Shown here: piece by piece, positions 47,448 to 55,289 of the stretch
How the letters are laid out: each line of letters starts with the position of its first letter
Position numbering within the stretch: the stretch's first letter is position 1
Assembly (NCBI RefSeq): GCF_007743815.1
Contig: NZ_CP036265.1
Coordinates: 3,242,823 to 3,306,822, forward strand
From: Alienimonas californiensis
GTDB taxonomy: Bacteria > Planctomycetota > Planctomycetia > Planctomycetales > Planctomycetaceae
Direction: 5' to 3'
DNA: 64,000 bases
Translations under genes and position numbers: made by a program
Notes under the pieces: generated by a model
Database searches by the model: none
Told to the model about the DNA's origin: nothing
Seen by the model: the letters and a program-made list of their open reading frames with translations, nothing else

Positions 47448-48908
47448 ATGTTGCGCCTTAGCGACACCGCCCTCTGGCGGGCCGGTCGCCGGTGGGCGTG
47501 GGCCGGCGGATTCGGCCTGCTGCTGTCCGGCACCACCTCGGCCATGGCCCAGGACTGTGCTCCGGCTTGCGCCGCCCCCGGCTGCGACCCCGCCTGCGCC
47601 GCGCCCTTCGGCGCCGGCTGCGGCCCCGCCGGCTGCGATCCCGGTTGCTACGCCCCTGCCGGCTGCACCACGGGCCACAACTCCCTCACGCACTCCGCCA
47701 CCGGCTGCGGCTCCGTGCTGGGCTGCTGTGACGACGGCTGCGACGGCTGCGACAGCGGCTGCTGCGACCTCGGCACGCCGTGGGCCCTGTCCGACTGCAT
47801 GGACCTGAGCTGCCTCGACCTCGGCGGCTGCTTGAAGTCCGACTGCTGCGACACCGTCTGCGACAGCGGCTGCGTCGGTGGCTGTGCCAACGGCTGCGGC
47901 GAGGAGAGCTCCGTCTCCTTCGGCGGCTGGACCCAGATCGGGTACCACAACCGCTCCACCGGTCAGTTCAACAACCGGCCGGACGAGCTGAACCTGCATC
48001 AGCAGTGGTTCTACATCGAAGACGCCGCCGACGGCTCCAACGGCTGGGACTTCGGTTACCGCGCCGACGTGATGTACGGCATCGACGCCGGCGACACCCA
48101 GGCGTTCGGCAACCCCCCGGACACGTTCGACTTCCAGTCGAGCTCCAGCAACTTCTTCAACCGCGGCGCCTACGGCTTCGCGATCCCGCAGCTGTACGCC
48201 GAAGCCGCCTACGGCGACTTCAGCGTCATCGCCGGTCACTTCTACACGCTGCTCGGCTACGAAGTCGTTACCGCTCCGGATAACTTCTTCTACAGCCACT
48301 CGTTCACGATGTACAACGCGGAGGCGTTCACGCACACCGGCGTGCTGACGACCTACCAGGCGTCCGAGGACGTCACGCTGTACAACGGCTACACCTTCGG
48401 CTGGGACACCGGCTTCGAACAGTTCGAACGGGCCGACGGCGGCCAGGGCTCCAACTACCTCGGCGGCGCCAGCGTGGCCCTGACCGACGCGTTGACCCTG
48501 ACCTACATCACCACCGCCGGCGACCTCGGTTTCGCGGGCGAAGGCTACAGCCACAGCATCGTCGCCGACTACCAGATCGACGACAGCTGGAACTACGTCT
48601 TCCAGAGCGACTACCGCGACACCGACGCCGACGGCGAAAACACCCGTCAGTACGGCGTCAACCAGTACCTGTTCTACACCGTCAACGACTGCCTGTCCTA
48701 CGGCGCTCGTGGCGAGTGGTTCAACGTGAACGGCGACGACATCTACGAGGTCACCGGCGGCGTGAACTACCGCCCGACCGCCAACCTCGTGATCCGTCCC
48801 GAGTACCGTTACCACTTCGGCGAAGAGGACGGTTTCGCCAACATCGGCGACGGGTCCGCCGTCTCTGACGAAGGCATCTTCGGCATCGACGCCATCCTCA
48901 CCTACTAA
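47448..48908 (+). CDS. Outer-membrane beta-barrel porin with a cysteine-rich N-terminal extension
   Basis: 486 residues. Signal peptide (WAGGFGLLLSGTTSAMAQ), then about 115 residues holding 24 cysteines, mostly in Cys-Asp-x-x-Cys or Gly-Cys-Cys patterns. A barrel of about 330 residues follows, with alternating strands (VSFGGWTQIGYHNRST, LTYITTAGDLGFAGEGYSHS) that has only one Cys and ends in an aromatic (ILTY), as barrels do. The barrel resembles planctomycete BBP2-type porins. The Cys-rich part probably forms disulfide cross-links in the envelope. A strong Shine-Dalgarno site precedes the gene and a terminator lies about 270 bases downstream. Confidence 0.87.
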   Translation: MLRLSDTALWRAGRRWAWAGGFGLLLSGTTSAMAQDCAPACAAPGCDPACAAPFGAGCGPAGCDPGCYAPAGCTTGHNSLTHSATGCGSVLGCCDDGCDGCDSGCCDLGTPWALSDCMDLSCLDLGGCLKSDCCDTVCDSGCVGGCANGCGEESSVSFGGWTQIGYHNRSTGQFNNRPDELNLHQQWFYIEDAADGSNGWDFGYRADVMYGIDAGDTQAFGNPPDTFDFQSSSSNFFNRGAYGFAIPQLYAEAAYGDFSVIAGHFYTLLGYEVVTAPDNFFYSHSFTMYNAEAFTHTGVLTTYQASEDVTLYNGYTFGWDTGFEQFERADGGQGSNYLGGASVALTDALTLTYITTAGDLGFAGEGYSHSIVADYQIDDSWNYVFQSDYRDTDADGENTRQYGVNQYLFYTVNDCLSYGARGEWFNVNGDDIYEVTGGVNYRPTANLVIRPEYRYHFGEEDGFANIGDGSAVSDEGIFGIDAILTY

Positions 48909-49175
48909 GCCCGCCCCCGGGCTGCGGCCCGAGGAACAGGCTTGGAGCCGGTGCGAACCGGCGTGAGGCGGCGTGAGGAAAAGGGAGATCGGAGGCCGGC
49001 GGCGCTCAAGTTCGCTCCGCCGGCCGCCCGATAACAAAGGTACAGAGCCGGACCCTCGCCGAGGGAAACGCTCACAAGCTACGGCCCCGACATCCCGACC
49101 GGCTGAAGCCCCGCCACCAACGCCTTCGGGCTGAGGAGGCGAGGTCCAGGACGGACCCGTCAGTCGGCGGCCAGG

Positions 49176-49213
49176 AAACGCCGTCGTTCGCCCTCGGGCG
49201 AACGGCGGCGTTT
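49176..49213 (+). terminator. Intrinsic terminator downstream of the porin gene
   Basis: An 18-pair stem with one mismatch: left arm AAACGCCGTCGTTCGCCC, right arm GGGCGAACGGCGGCGTTT, with a two-base loop. It is followed by CTGTTTG. It lies 270 bases after the porin stop, so the porin mRNA may carry a long 3' region. Confidence 0.75.
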
Positions 49214-49262
49214 CTGTTTGCGCGTTTCGGAGGCGCCCTGCTCAGCGACTGATTGCCCGTGT

Positions 49263-49279
49263 TGCACGCGGTTTGTGCA
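49263..49279. promoter_or_regulatory. Candidate NtrC-type binding site upstream of amt
   Basis: TGCACGCGGTTTGTGCA fits TGCAC-N7-GTGCA, the half-sites and spacing of enterobacterial NtrC sites (TGCACC-N5-GGTGCA). It is 221 bases before the ammonium transporter start and about 108 bases before a weak sigma54-like pair, a usual enhancer distance. A single site and no ntrC gene in the window keep confidence moderate. Confidence 0.45.
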
Positions 49280-49499
49280 CCGCTGCTCGATGAGCGTGCG
49301 AACTATCTCTTCGGGAGCCCGAAATCACGGGGGCGAGGCAGGATTTTGGGGGAAACCCGCACGAAAGCCTTGGTGTTCCGCTCGCCAGATGTGCGGCGTC
49401 GTTGCACAATCAAGCCTGTCAGAGCGGCACTGAGCGAAGACTCACGCAGCCGCTCCTGCTCTTCCCGCCTCTCTCCCCCGCCGCTCGCTTCGACCCGCG

Positions 49500-50978
49500 A
49501 TGACGCCACTTCTCACCACACGCCCGGGAGCCTGGCTCCCGCTCCTGTTCGCCGCCCTGCTGGCCGTCGCAGGGCCGTCGGCCTACGGCCAGGACGACAT
49601 GGCGGACGCCGATCCCGCCCTCCCGGTTGCGGAGGCGGACGCCGAAGTCGTCGTAGACACCGCCGTCGAACCCACTGAAGAGGAAGACCCGCCGATCGTC
49701 GCGACCATCGAGGACGTCGACGCCCAACTCGGCTACACGCTCAACAACCTGCTGCTGTTCATCTGCGCCGTCCTGGTGCTGTTCATGCAGGCCGGCTTCG
49801 CGATGGTCGTCGCCGGCTTCTGCCCGTCGAAGCACACGGTGAACATCCTGTTCAAGAACGCCCTCGACCTCGCGGTCGGCGTCTGCCTGTACTTCCTCGT
49901 CGGCTACCACCTGATGTACCCGGCCGGCGAGCCGATCGCGGACGGTTACCTCGGGGAGATCAACCCCGGCATCCATGAGTGGGACGGCTCGTTGGGCGCG
50001 GGCGCCTACCACCCGCAGGTCGACTTCTTCTTCCAGGTCGCCTTCGCCGCGACCGCCGCGACGATCGTCGCCGGCGCCGTGGCCGGCCGGATGAAGTTCG
50101 GCGCCTACCTCGTGTACTCCGCGGTGCTGACCGGTCTGGTCTACCCGATCAGCGGTTACTGGAAGTGGGGCGGCGGGTTCCTGGACGCCCTCGGGTTCTA
50201 CGACTTTGCCGGGTGCGGCGTCGTGCACATGGTCGGCGGCTTCGCGGCGCTGGCCGGGGCGATCGTGCTCGGCCCCCGTCTGGGCCGCTACACGCCGGAC
50301 GGCAAGCCCGTGGCCTCCCCGGGTCACAGCCTGCCGCTGGCCACGCTGGGGACCTTCATCCTGCTGATCGGCTGGTTCGGCTTTAACCCGGGTTCGCAGC
50401 TGGCGATCTACGGCGAGGCCAACGCCACCGCCGTCGTCACCATCGCCGTGAACACCCTGCTCGCCGCCTCCAGCGGCGCCGTCATGGCGACCCTCCTCAG
50501 CTGGGGCCTGTTCGGCAAGCCGGACCTCTCGATGGGTCTGAACGGCATGCTCGGCGGCCTCGTCGGCATCACCGCGAACTGCGATGGCGTCTCCAACGTC
50601 TCCGCCCTGATCATCGGCGCCGTCGCCGGCGCCCTGATCGTCGCCTCGATCATCGCCATGGACAAGGTGCGGATCGACGACCCGGTCGGCGCCTTCCCGG
50701 TGCACGGCGTCTGCGGCATGTGGGGCCTCCTGGCGATCCCCCTCTTCTGGGAATCGCTGGACGACGCCGGCAACCCCGTCACGAGCGACGCCGGCGAGCA
50801 GTACGGCACCTGGGTCGCCCAGCTCTCCGGACTGGCCGCCTATGCCGCCTGGGCCTTCGTGACGATGTTCGCCCTGTTCTTCCTGCTGAAAATGATCGGT
50901 TTCCTGCGGGTCAGCGCCGAGGACGAAGAGCGCGGCTTGGACATCTCCGAGCACGGCATGACCGCCTACTCGACCTGA
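49500..50978 (+). CDS. amt: Ammonium transporter
   Basis: 492 residues. A signal peptide (PLLFAALLAVAGPSAYGQ) and an acidic spacer precede the 11-helix Amt domain. The pore His pair is present (GVVHMVGGFAALAG and FPVHGVCGMW), together with WFGFNPGS and GLNGMLGGLVGITANCD. It moves ammonium into the cell under nitrogen limitation. No glnK/glnB neighbour is present, although glnE lies elsewhere in the window. An NtrC-type palindrome lies upstream and a hairpin terminator follows. Confidence 0.96.
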   Translation: MTPLLTTRPGAWLPLLFAALLAVAGPSAYGQDDMADADPALPVAEADAEVVVDTAVEPTEEEDPPIVATIEDVDAQLGYTLNNLLLFICAVLVLFMQAGFAMVVAGFCPSKHTVNILFKNALDLAVGVCLYFLVGYHLMYPAGEPIADGYLGEINPGIHEWDGSLGAGAYHPQVDFFFQVAFAATAATIVAGAVAGRMKFGAYLVYSAVLTGLVYPISGYWKWGGGFLDALGFYDFAGCGVVHMVGGFAALAGAIVLGPRLGRYTPDGKPVASPGHSLPLATLGTFILLIGWFGFNPGSQLAIYGEANATAVVTIAVNTLLAASSGAVMATLLSWGLFGKPDLSMGLNGMLGGLVGITANCDGVSNVSALIIGAVAGALIVASIIAMDKVRIDDPVGAFPVHGVCGMWGLLAIPLFWESLDDAGNPVTSDAGEQYGTWVAQLSGLAAYAAWAFVTMFALFFLLKMIGFLRVSAEDEERGLDISEHGMTAYST

Positions 50979-51017
50979 ACCGCGGCGATCAGAGTCCTGA
51001 CGTTTTGCTTCACGCCC

Positions 51018-51052
51018 CGCCCGTCCCGGCCTCGGCCGGGGCGGGCGATTTT
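51018..51052 (+). terminator. Rho-independent terminator after amt
   Basis: A 14-pair stem CGCCCGTCCCGGCC with GGCCGGGGCGGGCG (one T-G wobble), a TC loop and a following ATTTT. It is 40 bases past the amt stop codon. Confidence 0.85.
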
Positions 51053-51287
51053 CGTCGTTGCGTCGCCCCAGCCGCGAACGACGCCGACGGTCGTTCGGAC
51101 CTCCGCCGACCGCCTCAGCCGCTTGGCGGGTCGTGGCTCAAGATGAGCGAGGGCCGAACGCGTCAGGGATGCGGCCCGACCCACGCCGGTGCGCGGGAAC
51201 GAGACGCCGGCATGCGAACCGGCCCGGCCACCCCCGCGACCGCCCGCCAAAGACCTTCGCTCCGCCCGATGCGGAGCGTCTACCAAG

Positions 51288-51360
<73 letters not shown>

Positions 51361-51456
51361 GGGGCCGACGGCCGGCAGCGCTGCGAAACGGGCGTTCGCG
51401 GGGCGGCCGGGCGGCGGGGGAGATACGGTAGACGCTTGCCGGACCGGCGGCAACGC

Positions 51457-51600
51457 TCACAGGTTCGCGGCGGGGCGGCGGATCGTCACAGGTTCGGCGC
51501 GACCGGCGCAGCCGGCACGCTCGCAGGCCGTCTCCCCGTTGAAAGAGATCCGCACCGACTGGCCGAAACGGTCGCCCGCCCGCATCTCGCCGCAGGTCAT
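51457..51600 (-). CDS. Possible small Cys-containing protein (47 aa)
   Basis: ATG at 51600 overlaps the stop of another short frame by ATGA. The product (MTCGEMRAGDRFGQSVRISF, then NGETACERAGCAGRAEPVTI) has a Cys pattern and third positions that are about 87 percent G or C, closer to the local genes than chance frames would be. No homologue recognised. It may be one piece of a small gene together with the frame at 51597-51716. Confidence 0.25.
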   Translation of the reverse strand: MTCGEMRAGDRFGQSVRISFNGETACERAGCAGRAEPVTIRRPAANL

Positions 51601-51716
51601 TTCGAGCCAATCCCGCTGCGGCCGAAGGGCGGGGCGGGATCGACCTCCGGATTCTCGAACTGCGGTCCGTCTCGTTCCCGGGCCGCCAGTGCTTCGTCGG
51701 AAACGATCGGCCCCAC
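51597..51716 (-). CDS. Possible small acidic protein (39 aa)
   Basis: GTG at 51716 gives MGPIVSDEALAARERDGPQF then ENPEVDPAPPFGRSGIGSK, hydrophilic and acidic. It overlaps the next short frame by ATGA. Codon bias is weaker than for that frame. It lies between tRNA-Lys and the membrane protein gene on the same strand. Support is only positional. Confidence 0.2.
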   Translation of the reverse strand: MGPIVSDEALAARERDGPQFENPEVDPAPPFGRSGIGSK

Positions 51717-51720
51717 CTAT

Positions 51721-53205
51721 TCAAGGAAGTCCACGATCAGCCCTGAGGAAGGCGAACTGCCCCCCTCGTCCGTCATCGTCCGCTGCCGCGCCGTTCGGTT
51801 CGGCGAGGGCGTAATCCACCCAGCCGCGGCTCTCCAGTTCCCGCATCAGCCACGGGTTCTGCCAGGGGTCGGGGCTGTCCAGCCAGGCGCTCGTGACGGA
51901 CAGGGCCAGCAGGCAGGCCGCGAGCGGGGCGAACCAGCGGCGGCGGTCCAGCGCGTCCGCCAGCGGGGCCAGCGACAGGGCCCACAGCGGGGCGAGCCAG
52001 ATCATCCACCGCAGCGCCACGGAGCGGCCGCCGTAGTTATAGTTCTCCGTGCGGGTCAGATAGAACGCGAGGATCGCCACGCTCAGCAGACCCGTCGCCG
52101 CGGCGAAGGCGGCGAGGGGGTGCTGTTCGTGCGCCGCTCCGTGAGCCGCTCTCTTGAAGAGAGCGGCTAATGAGCGCGCCCAACTCCAGACGGCCAGCAG
52201 CCAGACCGGCGTGAGCGAAAACAGCCCGTGATGGCCGAAGGTGCAGTGGAACAGATACATCCAGAACCCGTCGCGGGCGGCGTCCAGACCGGTGGGGTTC
52301 ATCCAGTAACTCGGCCGGCCGTTGCGGACGAATTCGTACGTTTCCGTGCCGTAGGTCATATAAAACGGCTTGACGGAGCCGGTCTGCCAGACGGTCGCCG
52401 CCACGAACAGGAGCAGGGGGACCGCCGCGGCTGGGGCGAACCAGGCGAACGTGCGTTTCCAATCGGCCCGCAGGCAGACGGCGAACGCCGCCAGCCCGAA
52501 CAGCCCCGCCGGCAGTTCGTTGCAGACGGTCAGCGCGGCAAACAGCCCCGCCGCGGCGAACCGCCAGCCGTCCCGCGCGCCCCGCCAGATGCGGATCAGC
52601 GGGACGGCCGCCAACGCGCAGCAGCAGGCCCCGATCGTGTGATTATTAAACACCGGCAAAAAGGCGCTGACCGCCGTGGCGAAGCCCAGCGTCCCCAGCG
52701 CCAGAAATCGGGCGAGGTCCGTGCGGGCGACGTCGGTGAGGAGACTTCGCACCGCCCACAGGGCGGCTGCGAACGGCACGAGGTTCAGAAACAGCAGCAC
52801 CCAGCGGGTGTGCGGTGCCGGGTTCTCCGCCAGTTTCCAGCCGGTGACGGCCTCCACCGGCAACGAGATCGCCGCGGCGACGATCGGCAGCGGGGCCGGC
52901 TTGGTCGAGTACAGGTTCCCGTTGACCTGGACCTGATCGATCGTGCTCCAGCCGGGCTGGAACTCGTAGGGGTCGATGCGGAAGTCGCCCCGCTCCGTCA
53001 GCGCCCGCACCGTCGCCCAGCGGCTGCGATCGTTGGCGCTGCGGAGCGGTTCCGCCCGCACCAGCGCCGCCACGTGCAGGCCGAGCGACAGGGCGATGAG
53101 GATCAACGAACCCGCCCGCCACGCCTCCGAGGGGGAGGGGGACGAACGATTGAACGGCGTTCCGCCGGCGGAACTCTGCGGCGGGGGCGAAATGGGATCG
53201 GACAT
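51721..53205 (-). CDS. Multi-pass membrane protein, possible GT-C-type glycosyltransferase
   Basis: 494 residues with about 10-11 hydrophobic segments. The first periplasmic loop (SANDRSRWATVRALTERGDF, then RIDPYEFQPGWSTIDQV) carries acidic residues after the first helix, which resembles GT-C enzymes that use lipid-linked sugars; this is a weak structural analogy. A 25-base palindromic repeat is built into the coding sequence (52144-52168, encoding LAALFKRAAH). No catalytic motif is certain. Confidence 0.7.
   Translation of the reverse strand: MSDPISPPPQSSAGGTPFNRSSPSPSEAWRAGSLILIALSLGLHVAALVRAEPLRSANDRSRWATVRALTERGDFRIDPYEFQPGWSTIDQVQVNGNLYSTKPAPLPIVAAAISLPVEAVTGWKLAENPAPHTRWVLLFLNLVPFAAALWAVRSLLTDVARTDLARFLALGTLGFATAVSAFLPVFNNHTIGACCCALAAVPLIRIWRGARDGWRFAAAGLFAALTVCNELPAGLFGLAAFAVCLRADWKRTFAWFAPAAAVPLLLFVAATVWQTGSVKPFYMTYGTETYEFVRNGRPSYWMNPTGLDAARDGFWMYLFHCTFGHHGLFSLTPVWLLAVWSWARSLAALFKRAAHGAAHEQHPLAAFAAATGLLSVAILAFYLTRTENYNYGGRSVALRWMIWLAPLWALSLAPLADALDRRRWFAPLAACLLALSVTSAWLDSPDPWQNPWLMRELESRGWVDYALAEPNGAAADDDGRGGQFAFLRADRGLP
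52144..52168. repeat. Perfect palindrome inside a coding sequence
   Basis: Arms AGCCGCTCTCTT and AAGAGAGCGGCT around a single G. On the plus strand it is preceded by GTG, giving GTGAGCCGC, the same 5' GTGAGC that opens the REP copies elsewhere. It is read in frame within the membrane protein gene in a predicted cytoplasmic loop, and therefore adds residues without breaking the frame. Confidence 0.85.
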
Positions 53206-53289
53206 CGAACTACACTGCCCCCCGCGGAACCCGGCGGCAAGCTGTTCCGCCCCCTCCTTCCCCCTCCCTCATTCCTCCTCCCCGCGTCC

Positions 53290-53835
53290 ATGCTGGTCGG
53301 GATCTTCGCCGACGCCCACGACCACGCGGACAACGTCCGCCGCACGGTCCGGTTCTTCAACGAGACCGGCGTGGGCCTCGTGCTGTTCGCCGGGGACCTC
53401 GTCAGCCCGCTGGTGGTGCCGCCGCTGCGCAAGCTGCACTGCCCGCTGGTCGCCTGCTTCGGGGACAACGACGGGAACCGCCGGGGCATTGAGGGCGGCA
53501 TGCGGGTCGTCGGCCCGATCGGCGATCCGCCGTTTTGCGTCACGGCGCCGGACGGCACGCGGTTCCTGCTCTGCCATCAACTCAGCGAGGTGCGGGAGCT
53601 GCTCCGAGACGCCCCGCCGCCGGAGGAGGGCGGGCCGCAGGTGGTGGTCTACGCCCACACGCACCGGCACGCCGTCGCCAAGGACTCCGTGGGCCGGTTG
53701 TTCGTGAACCCCGGGGAGTGCGGCGGGTGGGTCACCCGCACGCCCAGCGTGGCGATCGTCGAAACGACGTCTCTGGAGGCCAAAATCGTGCCCCTGCCGC
53801 AGTTGGGGCCGGCGGTGGTGATCGAGCCGGTTTGA
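53290..53835 (+). CDS. YfcE/MJ0936-type metallophosphoesterase
   Basis: 181 residues from ATG 53290. The calcineurin-like metal site is visible in order: IFADAHDHADN (Asp-x-His), LFAGDLVSP (Gly-Asp), CFGDNDGNR (Gly-Asn-Asp variant), LCHQ and VVYAHTHRHAV (Gly/Ala-His-Thr-His). It is expected to hydrolyse phosphodiesters with two bound metals. The open frame reaches far upstream through the opposite-strand gene and is not coding there. Confidence 0.87.
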   Translation: MLVGIFADAHDHADNVRRTVRFFNETGVGLVLFAGDLVSPLVVPPLRKLHCPLVACFGDNDGNRRGIEGGMRVVGPIGDPPFCVTAPDGTRFLLCHQLSEVRELLRDAPPPEEGGPQVVVYAHTHRHAVAKDSVGRLFVNPGECGGWVTRTPSVAIVETTSLEAKIVPLPQLGPAVVIEPV

Positions 53836-53956
53836 GGGGGGTGGTGGCGGACCCCAGCGGTTCGCCCGCCGTTCCCCGCGCCGGGCCGCTTCGCCGCCGG
53901 AGCCTGTCCCGGGTACCATCAACCTCTCACCGACACGACACCGGACGAGGCGACAG

Positions 53957-55222
53957 ATGCGAGCGGCGGGCAGCAAACCGGGGGTCTTCCCCGTCACCGG
54001 CACGGTCGAAGGGGCGTCGGCCGGCAACGGAAAAGGGAACGGCAATCCGCGCGACGGCGACGGCGACGCCGTCGGCCTGTTGGCGGACCTTCCTGGCCTG
54101 CTGGCCCCGCTGCGGGAGGAGATGCTGGCGGATTTGGTGATGATCGGCCAGACCCCCGCCCCCACCGGCGCCGAGGAGCGCCGCGTGCAGTACATGATGG
54201 ACCGCTTCGCCGAGAGCGGCCTGCCGGAGGCCGGCCCCGACGAGGCCGGCAACGCCGTCGGCTTCCTGCCCGGCCGCGTCGGCGATCGCACCATCCTGCT
54301 GGTCGCCCACCTGGACACGATCGTCCCCGCGAACGTCGACCACAACGCCACCGTGCTAGCGGACCGCATCGAGGGGCCGGGCATCTCCGATAACTCCCTC
54401 GGAGCCGCCGCCCTGACGATGCTGCCCACGGTTCTGCAGAAGCTGAACATCCGGTTGAATTGCAACCTGCAATTGCTCGGCAGCGTGAAGAGCCTCGATC
54501 GCGGCGATCACGCCGGGCTGAAATTCTTTCTCGACCACGCCAGCCGCCCCTACAACTACGGCGTCTGCTTGGAGGGGGTGCCGCTGGGCCGGCTGAACTA
54601 CTTCAGCATCGGCACGATCCGCGGCGATATCTCCTGCCGGGTGCGGCCGGTGGAGAGCCGGTCGTACGGCTCCGAAAGCGCCATCGTGGTGCTGAATTAC
54701 ATTATCAATCGCATCCTCGCGATCGAGACGCCCACGCGGCCCTTCACCAAGATTCGCATCGCCCGGGTGCGGGCCGGCAAAAGCTACGACGTCGACCCGG
54801 ACAAGGCGGTGCTCGGGTTTGAAATTAACAGTCACAGCGACGAGATGATCGGCCGCGTGACCGAGCAGATCGAGGACATCGTCTCCGAAATGAGCGCCCG
54901 GCACGCCGTCGACGCGGAACTGGACGTCTTCTTTCGTCGCACCGCCGGCGGCCTGCGGTTCAGTCACCCGCTGATCCGCGCCTGCGTACAGGTGATGGAG
55001 GGCCTCGGCATCGAACCGGATCAGGGCCACAGCCCCAGCGAACTGAGCGAGTTCATCGCCCGGGACATTCCCGCCGTCACCCTCGGCATCAGCGAGGGCT
55101 CCAAGCATCACGACCAGATCGATTACGTGATGATCGAACCGGTCATGCGCGGCATGGCCCAGTTGGTCGGCCTGCTGACGGCCCTCGACCGCGGCGACGC
55201 CGACGCCCCTGCCGCTTCTTAA
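53957..55222 (+). CDS. M20/M28-like peptidase-fold protein with an incomplete active site
   Basis: 421 residues with a Gly/Asp-rich leader of about 35. The M20-type first metal site is present: VAHLDTIVP (His118, Asp120) and GISDNSLGAA (Asp145). A C-terminal His is in SEGSKHHDQIDYV. The Glu-Glu pair that normally follows the bridging Asp by about 35 residues is not seen: that stretch reads LLGSVKSLDRGDHAGLKFFL. The protein may use a single metal, act on another substrate or be non-catalytic. It lies upstream of gpgS with a palindrome between them. Confidence 0.78.
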   Translation: MRAAGSKPGVFPVTGTVEGASAGNGKGNGNPRDGDGDAVGLLADLPGLLAPLREEMLADLVMIGQTPAPTGAEERRVQYMMDRFAESGLPEAGPDEAGNAVGFLPGRVGDRTILLVAHLDTIVPANVDHNATVLADRIEGPGISDNSLGAAALTMLPTVLQKLNIRLNCNLQLLGSVKSLDRGDHAGLKFFLDHASRPYNYGVCLEGVPLGRLNYFSIGTIRGDISCRVRPVESRSYGSESAIVVLNYIINRILAIETPTRPFTKIRIARVRAGKSYDVDPDKAVLGFEINSHSDEMIGRVTEQIEDIVSEMSARHAVDAELDVFFRRTAGGLRFSHPLIRACVQVMEGLGIEPDQGHSPSELSEFIARDIPAVTLGISEGSKHHDQIDYVMIEPVMRGMAQLVGLLTALDRGDADAPAAS

Positions 55223-55240
55223 CGACTTCTCACTTCCCCT

Positions 55241-55272
55241 GCCTAAGCCGGACGCATGCGTCCGGCTTAGGC
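55241..55272. repeat. Perfect 32-base palindrome (GCATGC-centred) before gpgS
   Basis: Each half is GCCTAAGCCGGACGCA on its own strand, so the element is a perfect palindrome. It lies 19 bases past the M20-like stop and 17 bases before the gpgS ATG. A near-identical copy is at 20104-20135. It could form a hairpin in the gpgS leader or end the upstream transcript. Confidence 0.95.
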
Positions 55273-55289
55273 AAGACGAAAGACTGCAT

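Larger units (their letters stand above)
48909..49499. other. Intergenic region between porin and ammonium transporter genes
   Basis: 591 bases with no supported gene; the open frames have poor codon bias. It holds a terminator-like hairpin (49176-49213), an NtrC-type palindrome (49263-49279) and a weak GG-N10-GC sigma54-like pair at 49371-49386, all upstream of amt. Confidence 0.6.

Noticed and set aside
49339..49362. Second sigma54-like promoter near TTTTGGGGGAAACCCGC
   Set aside because: The GG and GC spacing is wrong for -24/-12 elements.
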